This document shows, one piece after another, positions 1 through 5,415 of a stretch of DNA of 5,743 nt. The notes beneath the pieces were generated by a model. The model did no database searches. It saw nothing but the letters and a program-made list of their open reading frames with translations, and was not told the DNA's origin. How positions within the stretch are numbered: position 1 is the first letter of the stretch; the number at the start of each line of letters is the position of its first letter. The position numbers were made by a program, and so were the translations under genes. Origin of the DNA: Rubrivivax sp. (lineage in GTDB: Bacteria; Pseudomonadota; Gammaproteobacteria; Burkholderiales; Burkholderiaceae_C); NCBI GenBank assembly GCA_030693565.1, contig JAUYAJ010000468.1:1-5743 (forward strand), in the 5' to 3' direction.

Positions 1-917
1 CCACGCCGCCAGGCTTCATAGCCGGCCTTGAGCGACGGCTGCAAGGCGTCGCGAACTCCTTCGTGGTTGGCGAACCAGGCGTGGACCGAGCTGTCGGCGC
101 CGCGCGCCAGCAAGGTGGGCAAGGTCAGGCTGAGGTCGGCCAGGTTGTCGCGCACGGCGCGCACGAAGAGGTCGGTGCGGCGCGAGCGCAGCGACAGCCG
201 CATCTCGGCCCAGGGCGGGCCGAGCAGAGGGTCGGCCTGGGCTTCGCCGAGTTCGTGCAGCACCAGGATCTCGGTCTGGTCGTCGAGCCAGCGCGGCAGC
301 GCCGCGGCGAAGTCGCGGTCCAGACCGTAGCTCTGGACGACGGCATGAAACGGCGTGCCGGCGCTGCGCCGCAGCGTGTAGGCCTCGTAGCGTTCCCAGC
401 ACCAGCGCGCCAGTGATTCACGGCGGATCAAGATGCTGCGCTGATCGCCATAGCGCCCCAGCGCCGCTGGCGGCGCCAGCAGGCCACGCGCCAGTTCGCG
501 ACCCGCCGTCAGCACCGGCAAGCCGCTGCGCTGCGACGCGTCCTGCAACTCGGCGATGAAGAACACCGGCCGGCCGCCTCCGACGAGGCCGGCGCCGTAG
601 AGCAGACCGAGTGGCCGCAGCCGGGCGTCGATGGCTTCGAGATCGAAGGCGTCGCAGGCCTGCGCGCCGCCCAGAGGCAGGGGCACGAAGGGCGCTTCCT
701 CCAGCGTGGTCCACAGCGCTTCGCGCTCGGCAATCCAGTCGCCCACGGCTTCGCGATCGATGGCGGCGCCCAGCGCCAGGCCGCGCTCCCAGCGGTGGTA
801 TTCGCGCATCTGCAGCAGGTAGATGCACATCGTCATGTCGGCGGCGTGGCGGGCGTCGGCGATGTGACAGTTGGTCTGCACGGCGGCGACCAGGGCGGCG
901 CGTTCGGCTTCGTTCAT
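1..917 (-). CDS. Protein of unknown function, C-terminus beyond left edge (possibly Sfum_1244-type)
   Basis: Translating from the ATG at 917 gives 305 residues without a stop to the window edge, so the 3' end is missing. The start is fixed by the 4-bp ATGA overlap with the upstream gene; there is no Shine-Dalgarno sequence. Residues 16-48 are the most telling: NCHIADARHAADMTMC (16-31) followed by IYLLQMREYHRWER (32-45), rich in Cys, His and Asp that could bind metal. Further on are GLVGGGRPVFFIAELQDA (110-127), RYEAYTLRRSAGTPFHAVV (176-194), LVLHELGE (218-225) and SSVHAWFANHEGVRD (276-290). Composition is that of a soluble enzyme, with no membrane segment. It resembles, from memory only, proteins annotated as the Sfum_1244 family, whose function I do not know. 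The internal consistency of the translation makes it certain that this is the coding frame rather than the arginine-rich alternatives. Confidence 0.85.
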   Translation of the reverse strand, partial: MNEAERAALVAAVQTNCHIADARHAADMTMCIYLLQMREYHRWERGLALGAAIDREAVGDWIAEREALWTTLEEAPFVPLPLGGAQACDAFDLEAIDARLRPLGLLYGAGLVGGGRPVFFIAELQDASQRSGLPVLTAGRELARGLLAPPAALGRYGDQRSILIRRESLARWCWERYEAYTLRRSAGTPFHAVVQSYGLDRDFAAALPRWLDDQTEILVLHELGEAQADPLLGPPWAEMRLSLRSRRTDLFVRAVRDNLADLSLTLPTLLARGADSSVHAWFANHEGVRDALQPSLKAGYEAWRR

Positions 918-1357
918 GGCCGTGGCCGGCCGCGTCGCGGCGCCTGCCAGGCTGCCAGCGCAGCCACCAGCGGCGCCCAGGGCAGGTCGGCCAAGTCGCC
1001 ATGGCGGGCTGTTGCCGCGCCGACCATCTGGTGGACGTCAGCGTGCTCGCTGGCGAGTTGCTGCTGCAAGGCCTTGAGCCCGCCGCATTGCAGCCGCAGC
1101 GCCTGCATGTGGGTCAGTGGCCGGCCAGGCAGCGGCAGGCGCAGCGCGAAGCGGGCGCGTTCATGCATCAGCGCGTACAGGCGCGCGCATTGGGCGCGTG
1201 CCGGCGGGCTTGGGCATTCGACGAGCACACGCTCGCCGGCGTCACGGCGCTGCGCCAGCGCGCACGGCAGCGCGCGCGCCAGCAAGGCCTTGGCGAAGAC
1301 GCAGGCGTTGACGCCATGGCCTTCGCAGCAGTCCGTTGGCGGCGCTGAGTCCTCCAT
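914..1357 (-). CDS. Cysteine-rich protein of unknown function
   Basis: The protein is 147 aa, with cysteines at 10, 11, 19, 32, 48, 57 and 91. The N-terminal half has the most organised part: CCEGHGVNACVFAKALLARA (10-29), LVECPSPPARAQCARL (45-60), then ERARFALRLPLPGRPLTHMQ (66-85) and ALRLQCGGL (86-94). A C-terminal part ending LADLPWAPLVAALAAWQAPR (122-141) looks like a helical closing segment with a basic tail. The cysteine number and grouping would suit an Fe-S cluster or zinc site, which fits an operon with a ferredoxin reductase, but I see no named motif. I do not recognise the family. A GAGG lies 10 nt before the ATG at 1357. The stop overlaps the start of the next gene as ATGA, so the two are probably translationally coupled. 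Confidence 0.82.
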   Translation of the reverse strand: MEDSAPPTDCCEGHGVNACVFAKALLARALPCALAQRRDAGERVLVECPSPPARAQCARLYALMHERARFALRLPLPGRPLTHMQALRLQCGGLKALQQQLASEHADVHQMVGAATARHGDLADLPWAPLVAALAAWQAPRRGRPRP

Positions 1358-1369
1358 CGGTCCGGCGCC

Positions 1370-1582
1370 TCATTCGTCGCCACTGGGGCCGGGCTGGCGC
1401 ACTTGCAGCAGCAAGTCCTCGGCGGCGAGCGGGTTGTCGGCGAACATGACCTTGATGCGCACGCTGCCGGCGGCTGTGGTGCGCAGCGACTTGGCATGCG
1501 CCGAGGCGGGCGCAAAGGTGTCGAACTCGGCCAGCTTCTCGAGCTGGGCGAAGGCCTTGACGGCGTAGACGTAGTAAGGCAT
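1370..1582 (-). CDS. Small conserved-looking protein beginning MPYYVYAVK
   Basis: This 70-aa protein reads as a real compact domain: MPYYVYAVKAFAQLEKLAEF (1-20), then a helix with SAHAKSLR, a strand RIKVMFADN (42-50), and AAEDLLLQVRQPG (53-65). It has no cysteine, signal peptide or membrane segment. I recall small proteins of this general pattern (MPYYVY start, FDSF..A...AR, KVMFA, AEDLL) in proteobacterial gene clusters, but I know no function for them. Its ATG comes one base after the stop of the S24-fold gene (TGAAATG) and lacks a Shine-Dalgarno sequence, so it is probably translated by re-initiation. Its stop lies 12 bp before the next gene. It may be a small partner of one of the larger operon proteins; that is inference only. 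Confidence 0.82.
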   Translation of the reverse strand: MPYYVYAVKAFAQLEKLAEFDTFAPASAHAKSLRTTAAGSVRIKVMFADNPLAAEDLLLQVRQPGPSGDE

Positions 1583-1583
1583 T

Positions 1584-1964
1584 TCAGCTGTAGAACTTGG
1601 TCAAGCGGCGGCGGCCGGGAACCGACTTCTGGATGACGACGCCGTGCACCGCGCTCAGGTCGGGCAGCGCCAGCTCGGGCGGCTCGCCGCCGCCGGGATT
1701 GAGCGCCCGCAGCGCCCAGCCGTCAGCGCCGCGGCGGACCAGCTGGCGCAGCGTCCATTCGCCGCCGGGCTGGGCGAGCACGAAGCTGCCGTCGCGCAGC
1801 GCGCCGTCGGGCTCGACGATGATGATCTCGCCATGCCGGAACTCGGGCAGCATGTCGTCGCCCAGCACTTGCAGCGCGAACGACTCGCCACCGCTGCAAC
1901 CGGCGGCGCCGCTGTCATGGCTTTCGGCGGCGGGCGCCGGCGGGGTCTTGCAGGCACAGCTCAT
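1584..1964 (-). CDS. Small LexA/S24-peptidase-fold protein, catalytic residues replaced
   Basis: This 126-aa protein has the peptidase half of the LexA/S24 family and no DNA-binding domain. The segment LQVLGDDMLPEFRHGEIIIV (31-50) aligns with the family pattern GDSMxPxFxxGDxxxV, and EWTLRQLVRRG (69-79) with the VKRL strand. In LexA-type enzymes the Ser of the SM motif and the Lys of the VKRL strand form the autoproteolytic dyad. Here they are Asp37 and Arg73, so self-cleavage is not expected and the fold probably serves binding or dimerisation. The short N-terminal region is low in complexity and carries Cys3, Cys5 and Cys23, which might bind metal or respond to redox. Its ATG overlaps the stop of the upstream fusion as ATGA, and GGGAG lies 8 nt before the start. 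Family placement rests on these motifs. Confidence 0.82.
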   Translation of the reverse strand: MSCACKTPPAPAAESHDSGAAGCSGGESFALQVLGDDMLPEFRHGEIIIVEPDGALRDGSFVLAQPGGEWTLRQLVRRGADGWALRALNPGGGEPPELALPDLSAVHGVVIQKSVPGRRRLTKFYS

Positions 1965-3436
1965 CCAACGATCTCCCAGCTCATCTGTGATTCGGGCACG
2001 CCGGCGGCGCCCAGTTCAGCGCGCAGCGCCTCGATGAAGGCCTGCGGGCCGGCGATGTAGTAGGCGCAGTCGATGTCGAACAGGTCGGCGCGCATCGAGG
2101 TCGCCATCTGGCTGGCGCCGGTGGCGGGGTCGCTGTGCGCGGACAGCGTGTATTCGAAGGGGTCGAGCGCTTCGGACCAGGCGCGGCACTGATTGGCCAG
2201 GAAGTGGCCATCGCGCTGGGTGGCGAGCCAGAAGAGCGCGATCGACGGCGAGGTGTCGAGCGACAAGGCATGTTCGATCAAGCTCTTGATCGGGGCGAAG
2301 CCGGCGTCACAGGCGGCGAACACCAGCGGGTGGCTGCCGTCGCCGAGCACGAACTCGCCGCTCGGCCCCCAGACGGTGACCGCTTCACCGGCTTTGATGC
2401 GGCCGGCGAGCAGTTCGCCAGCCAGCGGGTCGTCGTCGTCGCGGGCGATGAAGAAGTGCAGGTTGCGGTCGTCACACGGGCAGCTGGCGACCGGGTAGTC
2501 GCGGCGCAGCCCTTCGCCGCGCGCCAGCCCCAGCGTCACCGACTGCCCGGCGAGGAAACGCAGCCGGTGGCTGCGCGGCGTCTGCAGGTGCAGCAGCCAG
2601 GTGTCGGGGGCGAGCTCGCGCACGGCGCGCACGCTGGTGACGATCTGCTGCTGCGGGATGTCGGCCGGGCCGGCGGCCTCCAGCGTCTCTATCGTCACTT
2701 CACTGCTGGCGGCGGTGTGGGCGCAGGCCAGCACATAACCCTGCGCTTTCTCGGCTTCGGACAAGACGTAGTCGCTGGGCATGCTGCGCGCCACCTGGCC
2801 GTCGGTGACGCGCACCTTGCACATGCCGCAGCTGCCGTTGCCGCAGCCGTAGTTGAGCTTGAGGCCGGCGCGTATGCCGGCTTGCAGCAGCGAGTCGTGG
2901 CCTTCGACGACAAACTGGTGACCGCTGGGGCGCAGCGTGACCTGGGCCGTGACCACTTTCAACATGTCATCCATGGCGTCCAGCACGTCGACGGCGTCCG
3001 AGGCCAGCGCCCGCGCCAGCCCGTCGTTCAGCTGGCGTTGCAATGCGGGCAGCGGGTTGTTGCCGGCGCCTACTGTGCCGGCGGCTTCGCCCAGGCTGTC
3101 GCGCAAGCCGATGACCAGCGCGTGGTAGCGCTGCAAGTGGCGCCGCAGCTCGGCCAGTTCCTGGCTCTGGCTGAACAGACGCTGGGCCAGCACTTCCTGG
3201 CTTGGCAGCAGGCGTTCGCGGATGCGGCGGCCAAAGGCGTCGTCGCGGATCTGCGCCACCCGCTCGAGCAGGCCCGACTCTTCGATGCGGGTCTGCGGGT
3301 AGAGCTTGAGCAAGGTCTCGGTCGACACCAGGCCGTCGGCCAGTTCGATCTCGCCCGAGCGCACGCGCTGCTGCAGCTTGCCGCGCGGCACGCCGACCAG
3401 TTGCGCGGCGCGCCAGATCGTCACCCATTGCGCCAT
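1961..3436 (-). CDS. HTH/coiled-coil head fused to [2Fe-2S] ferredoxin and FAD/NAD(P)H reductase
   Basis: The 491-aa protein has three parts. Residues 1-30 (WVTIWRAAQLVGVPRGKLQQ, then RVRSGEI) look like a MerR/excisionase-type helix-turn-helix. Residues 50-115 form a charged, Gln/Leu-rich probable coiled coil, followed by a Gly/Asn linker near 120-127. Residues about 160-252 are a plant-type ferredoxin with the cluster ligands in CGNGSCGMC (Cys198, Cys203, Cys206) and Cys238. Residues about 262-491 are a ferredoxin-NADP reductase-like module: RRDYPVAS (311-318) at the FAD site, a nucleotide-binding ACDAGFAP loop (375-382) that departs from the usual GGTG form, and IAGPQAFIEAL plus a terminal SWEIVG. 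The enzyme part would pass electrons from NAD(P)H through FAD to the cluster, as oxygenase reductases do. The added head suggests a redox-sensing regulator or an anchored reductase. The start at 3436 has GGAGG just upstream and overlaps the dioxygenase end; the frame remains open further upstream but reads there as Arg/Ala-rich noise. Confidence 0.9.
   Translation of the reverse strand: MAQWVTIWRAAQLVGVPRGKLQQRVRSGEIELADGLVSTETLLKLYPQTRIEESGLLERVAQIRDDAFGRRIRERLLPSQEVLAQRLFSQSQELAELRRHLQRYHALVIGLRDSLGEAAGTVGAGNNPLPALQRQLNDGLARALASDAVDVLDAMDDMLKVVTAQVTLRPSGHQFVVEGHDSLLQAGIRAGLKLNYGCGNGSCGMCKVRVTDGQVARSMPSDYVLSEAEKAQGYVLACAHTAASSEVTIETLEAAGPADIPQQQIVTSVRAVRELAPDTWLLHLQTPRSHRLRFLAGQSVTLGLARGEGLRRDYPVASCPCDDRNLHFFIARDDDDPLAGELLAGRIKAGEAVTVWGPSGEFVLGDGSHPLVFAACDAGFAPIKSLIEHALSLDTSPSIALFWLATQRDGHFLANQCRAWSEALDPFEYTLSAHSDPATGASQMATSMRADLFDIDCAYYIAGPQAFIEALRAELGAAGVPESQMSWEIVG
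1973..1977 (-). promoter_or_regulatory. Shine-Dalgarno GGGAG of the S24-fold gene
   Basis: GGGAG on the minus strand lies 8 nt before the ATG at 1964, within the end of the ferredoxin-reductase gene. It confirms the ATGA-overlap start. Confidence 0.65.
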
Positions 3437-4371
3437 GAGGCCTCCGCCGCCGGGCTGACACGGTCCAGAAAACGCGCGCGGTAGAGCAGGCGCGGCGCCG
3501 CCGGGTCGTCGGCGAAGCCGCTGCGTTCGTGGAGCACGTTGTGGCCGACGATGCCCATGCCGGGCTGCAGCCGCAGGTGAACGATGCCGGGCAGGGCGCC
3601 GGCGAGCAGTGCCGTCAGCGCGCTGACGGCACTGCTGGTGGCGGCATCGTCCTTCCAGGCGATGTGACGCCGCCGCGCCGTGTAGCGCATGTGCAGGCTG
3701 GCGTCGACGGCGTCGACCGAAAACACCGGCCCGCCTTGCGCCGGCCGGGCGATGCCGCCCTCTCCGGTGCGCGCCGGAATCAGCATCACGTCGGCTTGCA
3801 TCAGCGCATGGACATGGGCCGGATCGGCGTCGCGCAGCGCGATGTAGGCCAGTTCGGGGTCGAGCAAACCGTTGCTGCCGCCGTCCAAGGCCGGGCGCAC
3901 GCAGTGCAGGATCATGCCGTGGATGCGGCGCTGCGGCGGGTGGTAGTAGCCGTCGGTGTGCCAGCCGATCGGCTTGTCGGTGTAGGGGACGAAGCTGCCG
4001 CGCTCGCCTGCCGCCGGCGCTGAACCTGCGTGAACGGCGATGGGCGAGACGCCGTCTTCGCCGGCCAGCCAGTTGGCGTCGAGCCGGTGCATGCCGAGCT
4101 GGGCGCCCAGACGCCGCGGCAGTTCGCTGTCGTCGTCCAGCACGGGCGATCGATAGACCGCCATGTTGGCGCGTGTGATGCGGTCCAGCAAAGCAGTGCG
4201 TTCGTTGGCCGTGAGCCGGCACGGGTCGGCGATGTCGACCGTCAGCTCGGCCGCCGTCGTCGGCGCCAGCGCCAGCTTGCGCTCGCGCCAGCGCTGGTAG
4301 CTCTTGTCGTCGGACAAGTCGAAGGGGTTGGCGCCTGGGGCCATCACCGCGGGGCTGAAGGCGGCGCCCAT
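3421..4371 (-). CDS. TauD/TfdA-family Fe(II)/2-oxoglutarate-dependent dioxygenase
   Basis: This 316-aa protein carries the family's facial iron triad. WHTDGYY at 137-143 supplies the HxD pair (His138, Asp140), and HNVLHERSGF at 277-286 supplies the distal histidine, probably His281. RLLYRARF at 294-301 supplies the arginines expected to bind the 2-oxoglutarate carboxylate. Such enzymes couple oxidative decarboxylation of 2-oxoglutarate to hydroxylation or desaturation of a substrate. Taurine is the classic one, but nothing here (no taurine transport genes) points to taurine. The length is typical. A 50-aa N-terminal extension with SYQRWRERKLAL precedes the fold. The start at 4371 leaves a 3-bp gap after the upstream stop with no clear Shine-Dalgarno sequence, so translation is probably coupled. 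The end overlaps the next gene by 16 bp. A perfect 32-bp palindrome lies inside the gene at 3605-3636. Family call is strong; substrate unknown. Confidence 0.92.
   Translation of the reverse strand: MGAAFSPAVMAPGANPFDLSDDKSYQRWRERKLALAPTTAAELTVDIADPCRLTANERTALLDRITRANMAVYRSPVLDDDSELPRRLGAQLGMHRLDANWLAGEDGVSPIAVHAGSAPAAGERGSFVPYTDKPIGWHTDGYYHPPQRRIHGMILHCVRPALDGGSNGLLDPELAYIALRDADPAHVHALMQADVMLIPARTGEGGIARPAQGGPVFSVDAVDASLHMRYTARRRHIAWKDDAATSSAVSALTALLAGALPGIVHLRLQPGMGIVGHNVLHERSGFADDPAAPRLLYRARFLDRVSPAAEASWRNG
3441..3445 (-). promoter_or_regulatory. Shine-Dalgarno GGAGG of the ferredoxin-reductase fusion
   Basis: GGAGG on the minus strand sits 4 nt before the ATG at 3436, inside the 3' end of the dioxygenase gene. 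The spacing is short, but this site and the 16-bp gene overlap decide the start against longer in-frame options upstream. Confidence 0.6.
3605..3636. repeat. Perfect 32-bp palindrome inside the dioxygenase gene
   Basis: The left arm AGCAGTGCCGTCAGCG (3605-3620) is followed without spacer by its exact reverse complement (3621-3636); pairing breaks at the next base on each side. In RNA it would form a stem of about 14 bp closed by a CGCG tetraloop. It encodes the SSAVSALTALL region (residues 246-256) of the dioxygenase, downstream of the HxD motif and upstream of the distal histidine. No U-tract follows on either strand, so a standard intrinsic terminator is unlikely. Confidence 0.9.
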
Positions 4372-4374
4372 GGC

Positions 4375-5019
4375 TCAGTCGCCGCTCACCGTCGAGCGCC
4401 GGGCGCTGCGCGGCGCCGGGTCGTGCAGCTCGAGCATCGAACGCTGGACCATCGCGATCGCCTCCGGCGCTTCGATCGCCATCACCTGGTCGAGCACCCA
4501 GCGCCGGTCCTTGTCGGGCAAGGTGGGTTCGAGCCGCACGCCCAGGTAACGCACGAATGCGAAGTCGGGCTCGAAGCTGTTGGCGGCGGCGGCTGCAGTC
4601 GGGTCGGCGCCGAACTCGGCGTAATGGGGGCCGACCTCGTTGCTGAGGTCGATGAAGGTGTCGGCGTACGACGGCGCGCCGGCCGCCTTGGCGCCGAGCA
4701 AGTCATGCTCGTTGTCTTGCAGCGTACCGGCCACGTGGCGCACCAGCGCCACCGTGAACTCGGCGCGCTGCGCCGGGTCGAGGCGGGCATGGGCGATGCG
4801 GTCGGTGAGCGCGATCAGGAACACCAGCACTTCGCGCATGAAGTCGAAGTAGGCGCCGCCGGCGTCGATGTCGAACTGCGCGCCGCGCATGCGCTTGAGC
4901 ATGTTCTGCGCCACCCGCCAGACGATGAAACCCATCGCGCTGGCTTGCTCCTGCGCGCTGTGGCCGGCGCCGGCCTTGAACCAGCGGTTCTTGATGCGGA
5001 TGGCCGGGTTGGTGCTCAT
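4375..5019 (-). CDS. Conserved-looking helical protein of unknown function
   Basis: The protein is 214 aa. I do not recognise the family. It begins MSTNPAIRIKNRWFK and appears mostly alpha-helical, with an amphipathic to hydrophobic stretch at about 57-78 (YFDFMREVLVFLIALTDRIA) that is too charged to be a confident membrane span. A second helical block covers 84-108, followed by a conserved-looking segment NSFEPDFAFVRYLGVRLE (147-164). The last 15 residues are basic and low in complexity. It contains no cysteine. I place the start at 5019 because codons further upstream would run into the DsrC-like gene and read as arginine-rich noise. No Shine-Dalgarno sequence is visible before it. It follows the DsrC-like gene by 37 bp, the largest gap in the window, and precedes the dioxygenase by 3 bp, so co-transcription is likely. 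A partner or chaperone role for its neighbours is possible but nothing shows it. Confidence 0.85.
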   Translation of the reverse strand: MSTNPAIRIKNRWFKAGAGHSAQEQASAMGFIVWRVAQNMLKRMRGAQFDIDAGGAYFDFMREVLVFLIALTDRIAHARLDPAQRAEFTVALVRHVAGTLQDNEHDLLGAKAAGAPSYADTFIDLSNEVGPHYAEFGADPTAAAAANSFEPDFAFVRYLGVRLEPTLPDKDRRWVLDQVMAIEAPEAIAMVQRSMLELHDPAPRSARRSTVSGD

Positions 5020-5056
5020 CGCAGCAGCGCTTTGGTGGGGCAGTGTGCAGTAGCCA

Positions 5057-5386
5057 TCAATAGCCGCCTTTGCCCAGCGGCTGCGGCAGCCCGGCGACCT
5101 TCGGGCCTTGTTTGGCGGGACCGACCGGGAACAAGTCGTAGACCGACTTGCTGTCGCAGCCCGGCAGCACATCGGCCAGGGCCTTGAGCAGGTTGCGGAA
5201 GTTCGGCGTCTGGCCGTGTTCGCGGTAGCTGTCGCGCAGGAAGGCGACGACCTTCCAGTGGTCGTCGTTCAGTTCGATGCCTTCGGCGGCGGCGATCACC
5301 CGCACCACCTCGTCGCTGAAGTCGGGTTCGAGCAGATAGCCTTGATCGTCGGTCTGCAGTTCGGTGCCATTGACCACATAACTCAT
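5057..5386 (-). CDS. DsrC/TusE-family sulfur-relay-like protein lacking both conserved cysteines
   Basis: This 109-aa protein has the usual family length and layout: an N-terminal MSYVVNGTELQTDDQGYL segment, a helical middle with DDHWKVVAFLRDSYREHG (41-58), and the C-terminal arm DLFPVGPAKQGPKVAGLP. In the family, DsrC carries persulfides or a trisulfide on two cysteines of this arm, and TusE passes sulfur to tRNA thiolation using the penultimate one. Here the first site (KQACK in typical members) reads KQGPK, with Pro95 in place of Cys. The end (typically PTGCV) reads PLGKGGY, with Lys106 in place of the last Cys and two extra residues. The only cysteine is Cys77, in LPGCDSKS. It therefore probably cannot act as a normal sulfur carrier and may belong to the regulatory-type homologues (called RspA in the DsrC literature). 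The start at 5386 is supported by a good Shine-Dalgarno sequence. Family call is strong; role is inferred. Confidence 0.93.
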   Translation of the reverse strand: MSYVVNGTELQTDDQGYLLEPDFSDEVVRVIAAAEGIELNDDHWKVVAFLRDSYREHGQTPNFRNLLKALADVLPGCDSKSVYDLFPVGPAKQGPKVAGLPQPLGKGGY

Positions 5387-5395
5387 CGCGTTTGT

Positions 5396-5400
5396 CTCCT
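5396..5400 (-). promoter_or_regulatory. Shine-Dalgarno AGGAG of the DsrC-like gene
   Basis: On the minus strand AGGAG lies 9 nt before the ATG at 5386, inside the 29-bp gap after the Cas6-like gene. It is one of the best ribosome-binding sites in the window, suggesting independent and efficient translation of the DsrC-like protein, and it fixes its start. Confidence 0.75.
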
Positions 5401-5415
5401 GGCGAACTTGGGGAT

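Noticed and set aside
418..1002. Minus-strand frame of 194 codons, with smaller frames at 16-402, 125-421 and 509-733
   Set aside because: These are in other frames of the 917-<1 gene and give Arg/Pro-rich products; the frame from 917 gives a well-balanced protein across the whole region.
2135..3484. Long plus-strand open frame of about 449 codons
   Set aside because: It is antisense to the ferredoxin-reductase fusion, whose motifs are clear; the plus-strand product is a Val/Gln/Arg/His-rich translation with no recognisable motif, as expected from GC-rich third positions.
3437..4222. Longer N-terminus for the ferredoxin-reductase protein, starting at 4222
   Set aside because: The extra codons overlap the dioxygenase in another frame and read as Arg/Ala-rich noise; the ATG at 3436 has a GGAGG and a typical short overlap.
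5020..5056. Promoter or terminator in the largest intergenic gap (37 bp)
   Set aside because: No -35/-10 pair, inverted repeat or U-tract is visible; read as an intra-operon spacer.
5020..5172. Upstream start at 5172 for the 214-aa protein
   Set aside because: It would overlap the DsrC-like gene by over 100 bp and add an Arg/Ser/Cys-rich stretch unlike the rest; 5019 gives a sensible N-terminus.
4030..5187. Plus-strand open frame of about 385 codons
   Set aside because: It lies antisense to the dioxygenase, the 214-aa gene and the DsrC-like gene, crosses gene boundaries, and reads as low-complexity Arg/Gly/Val/His sequence.
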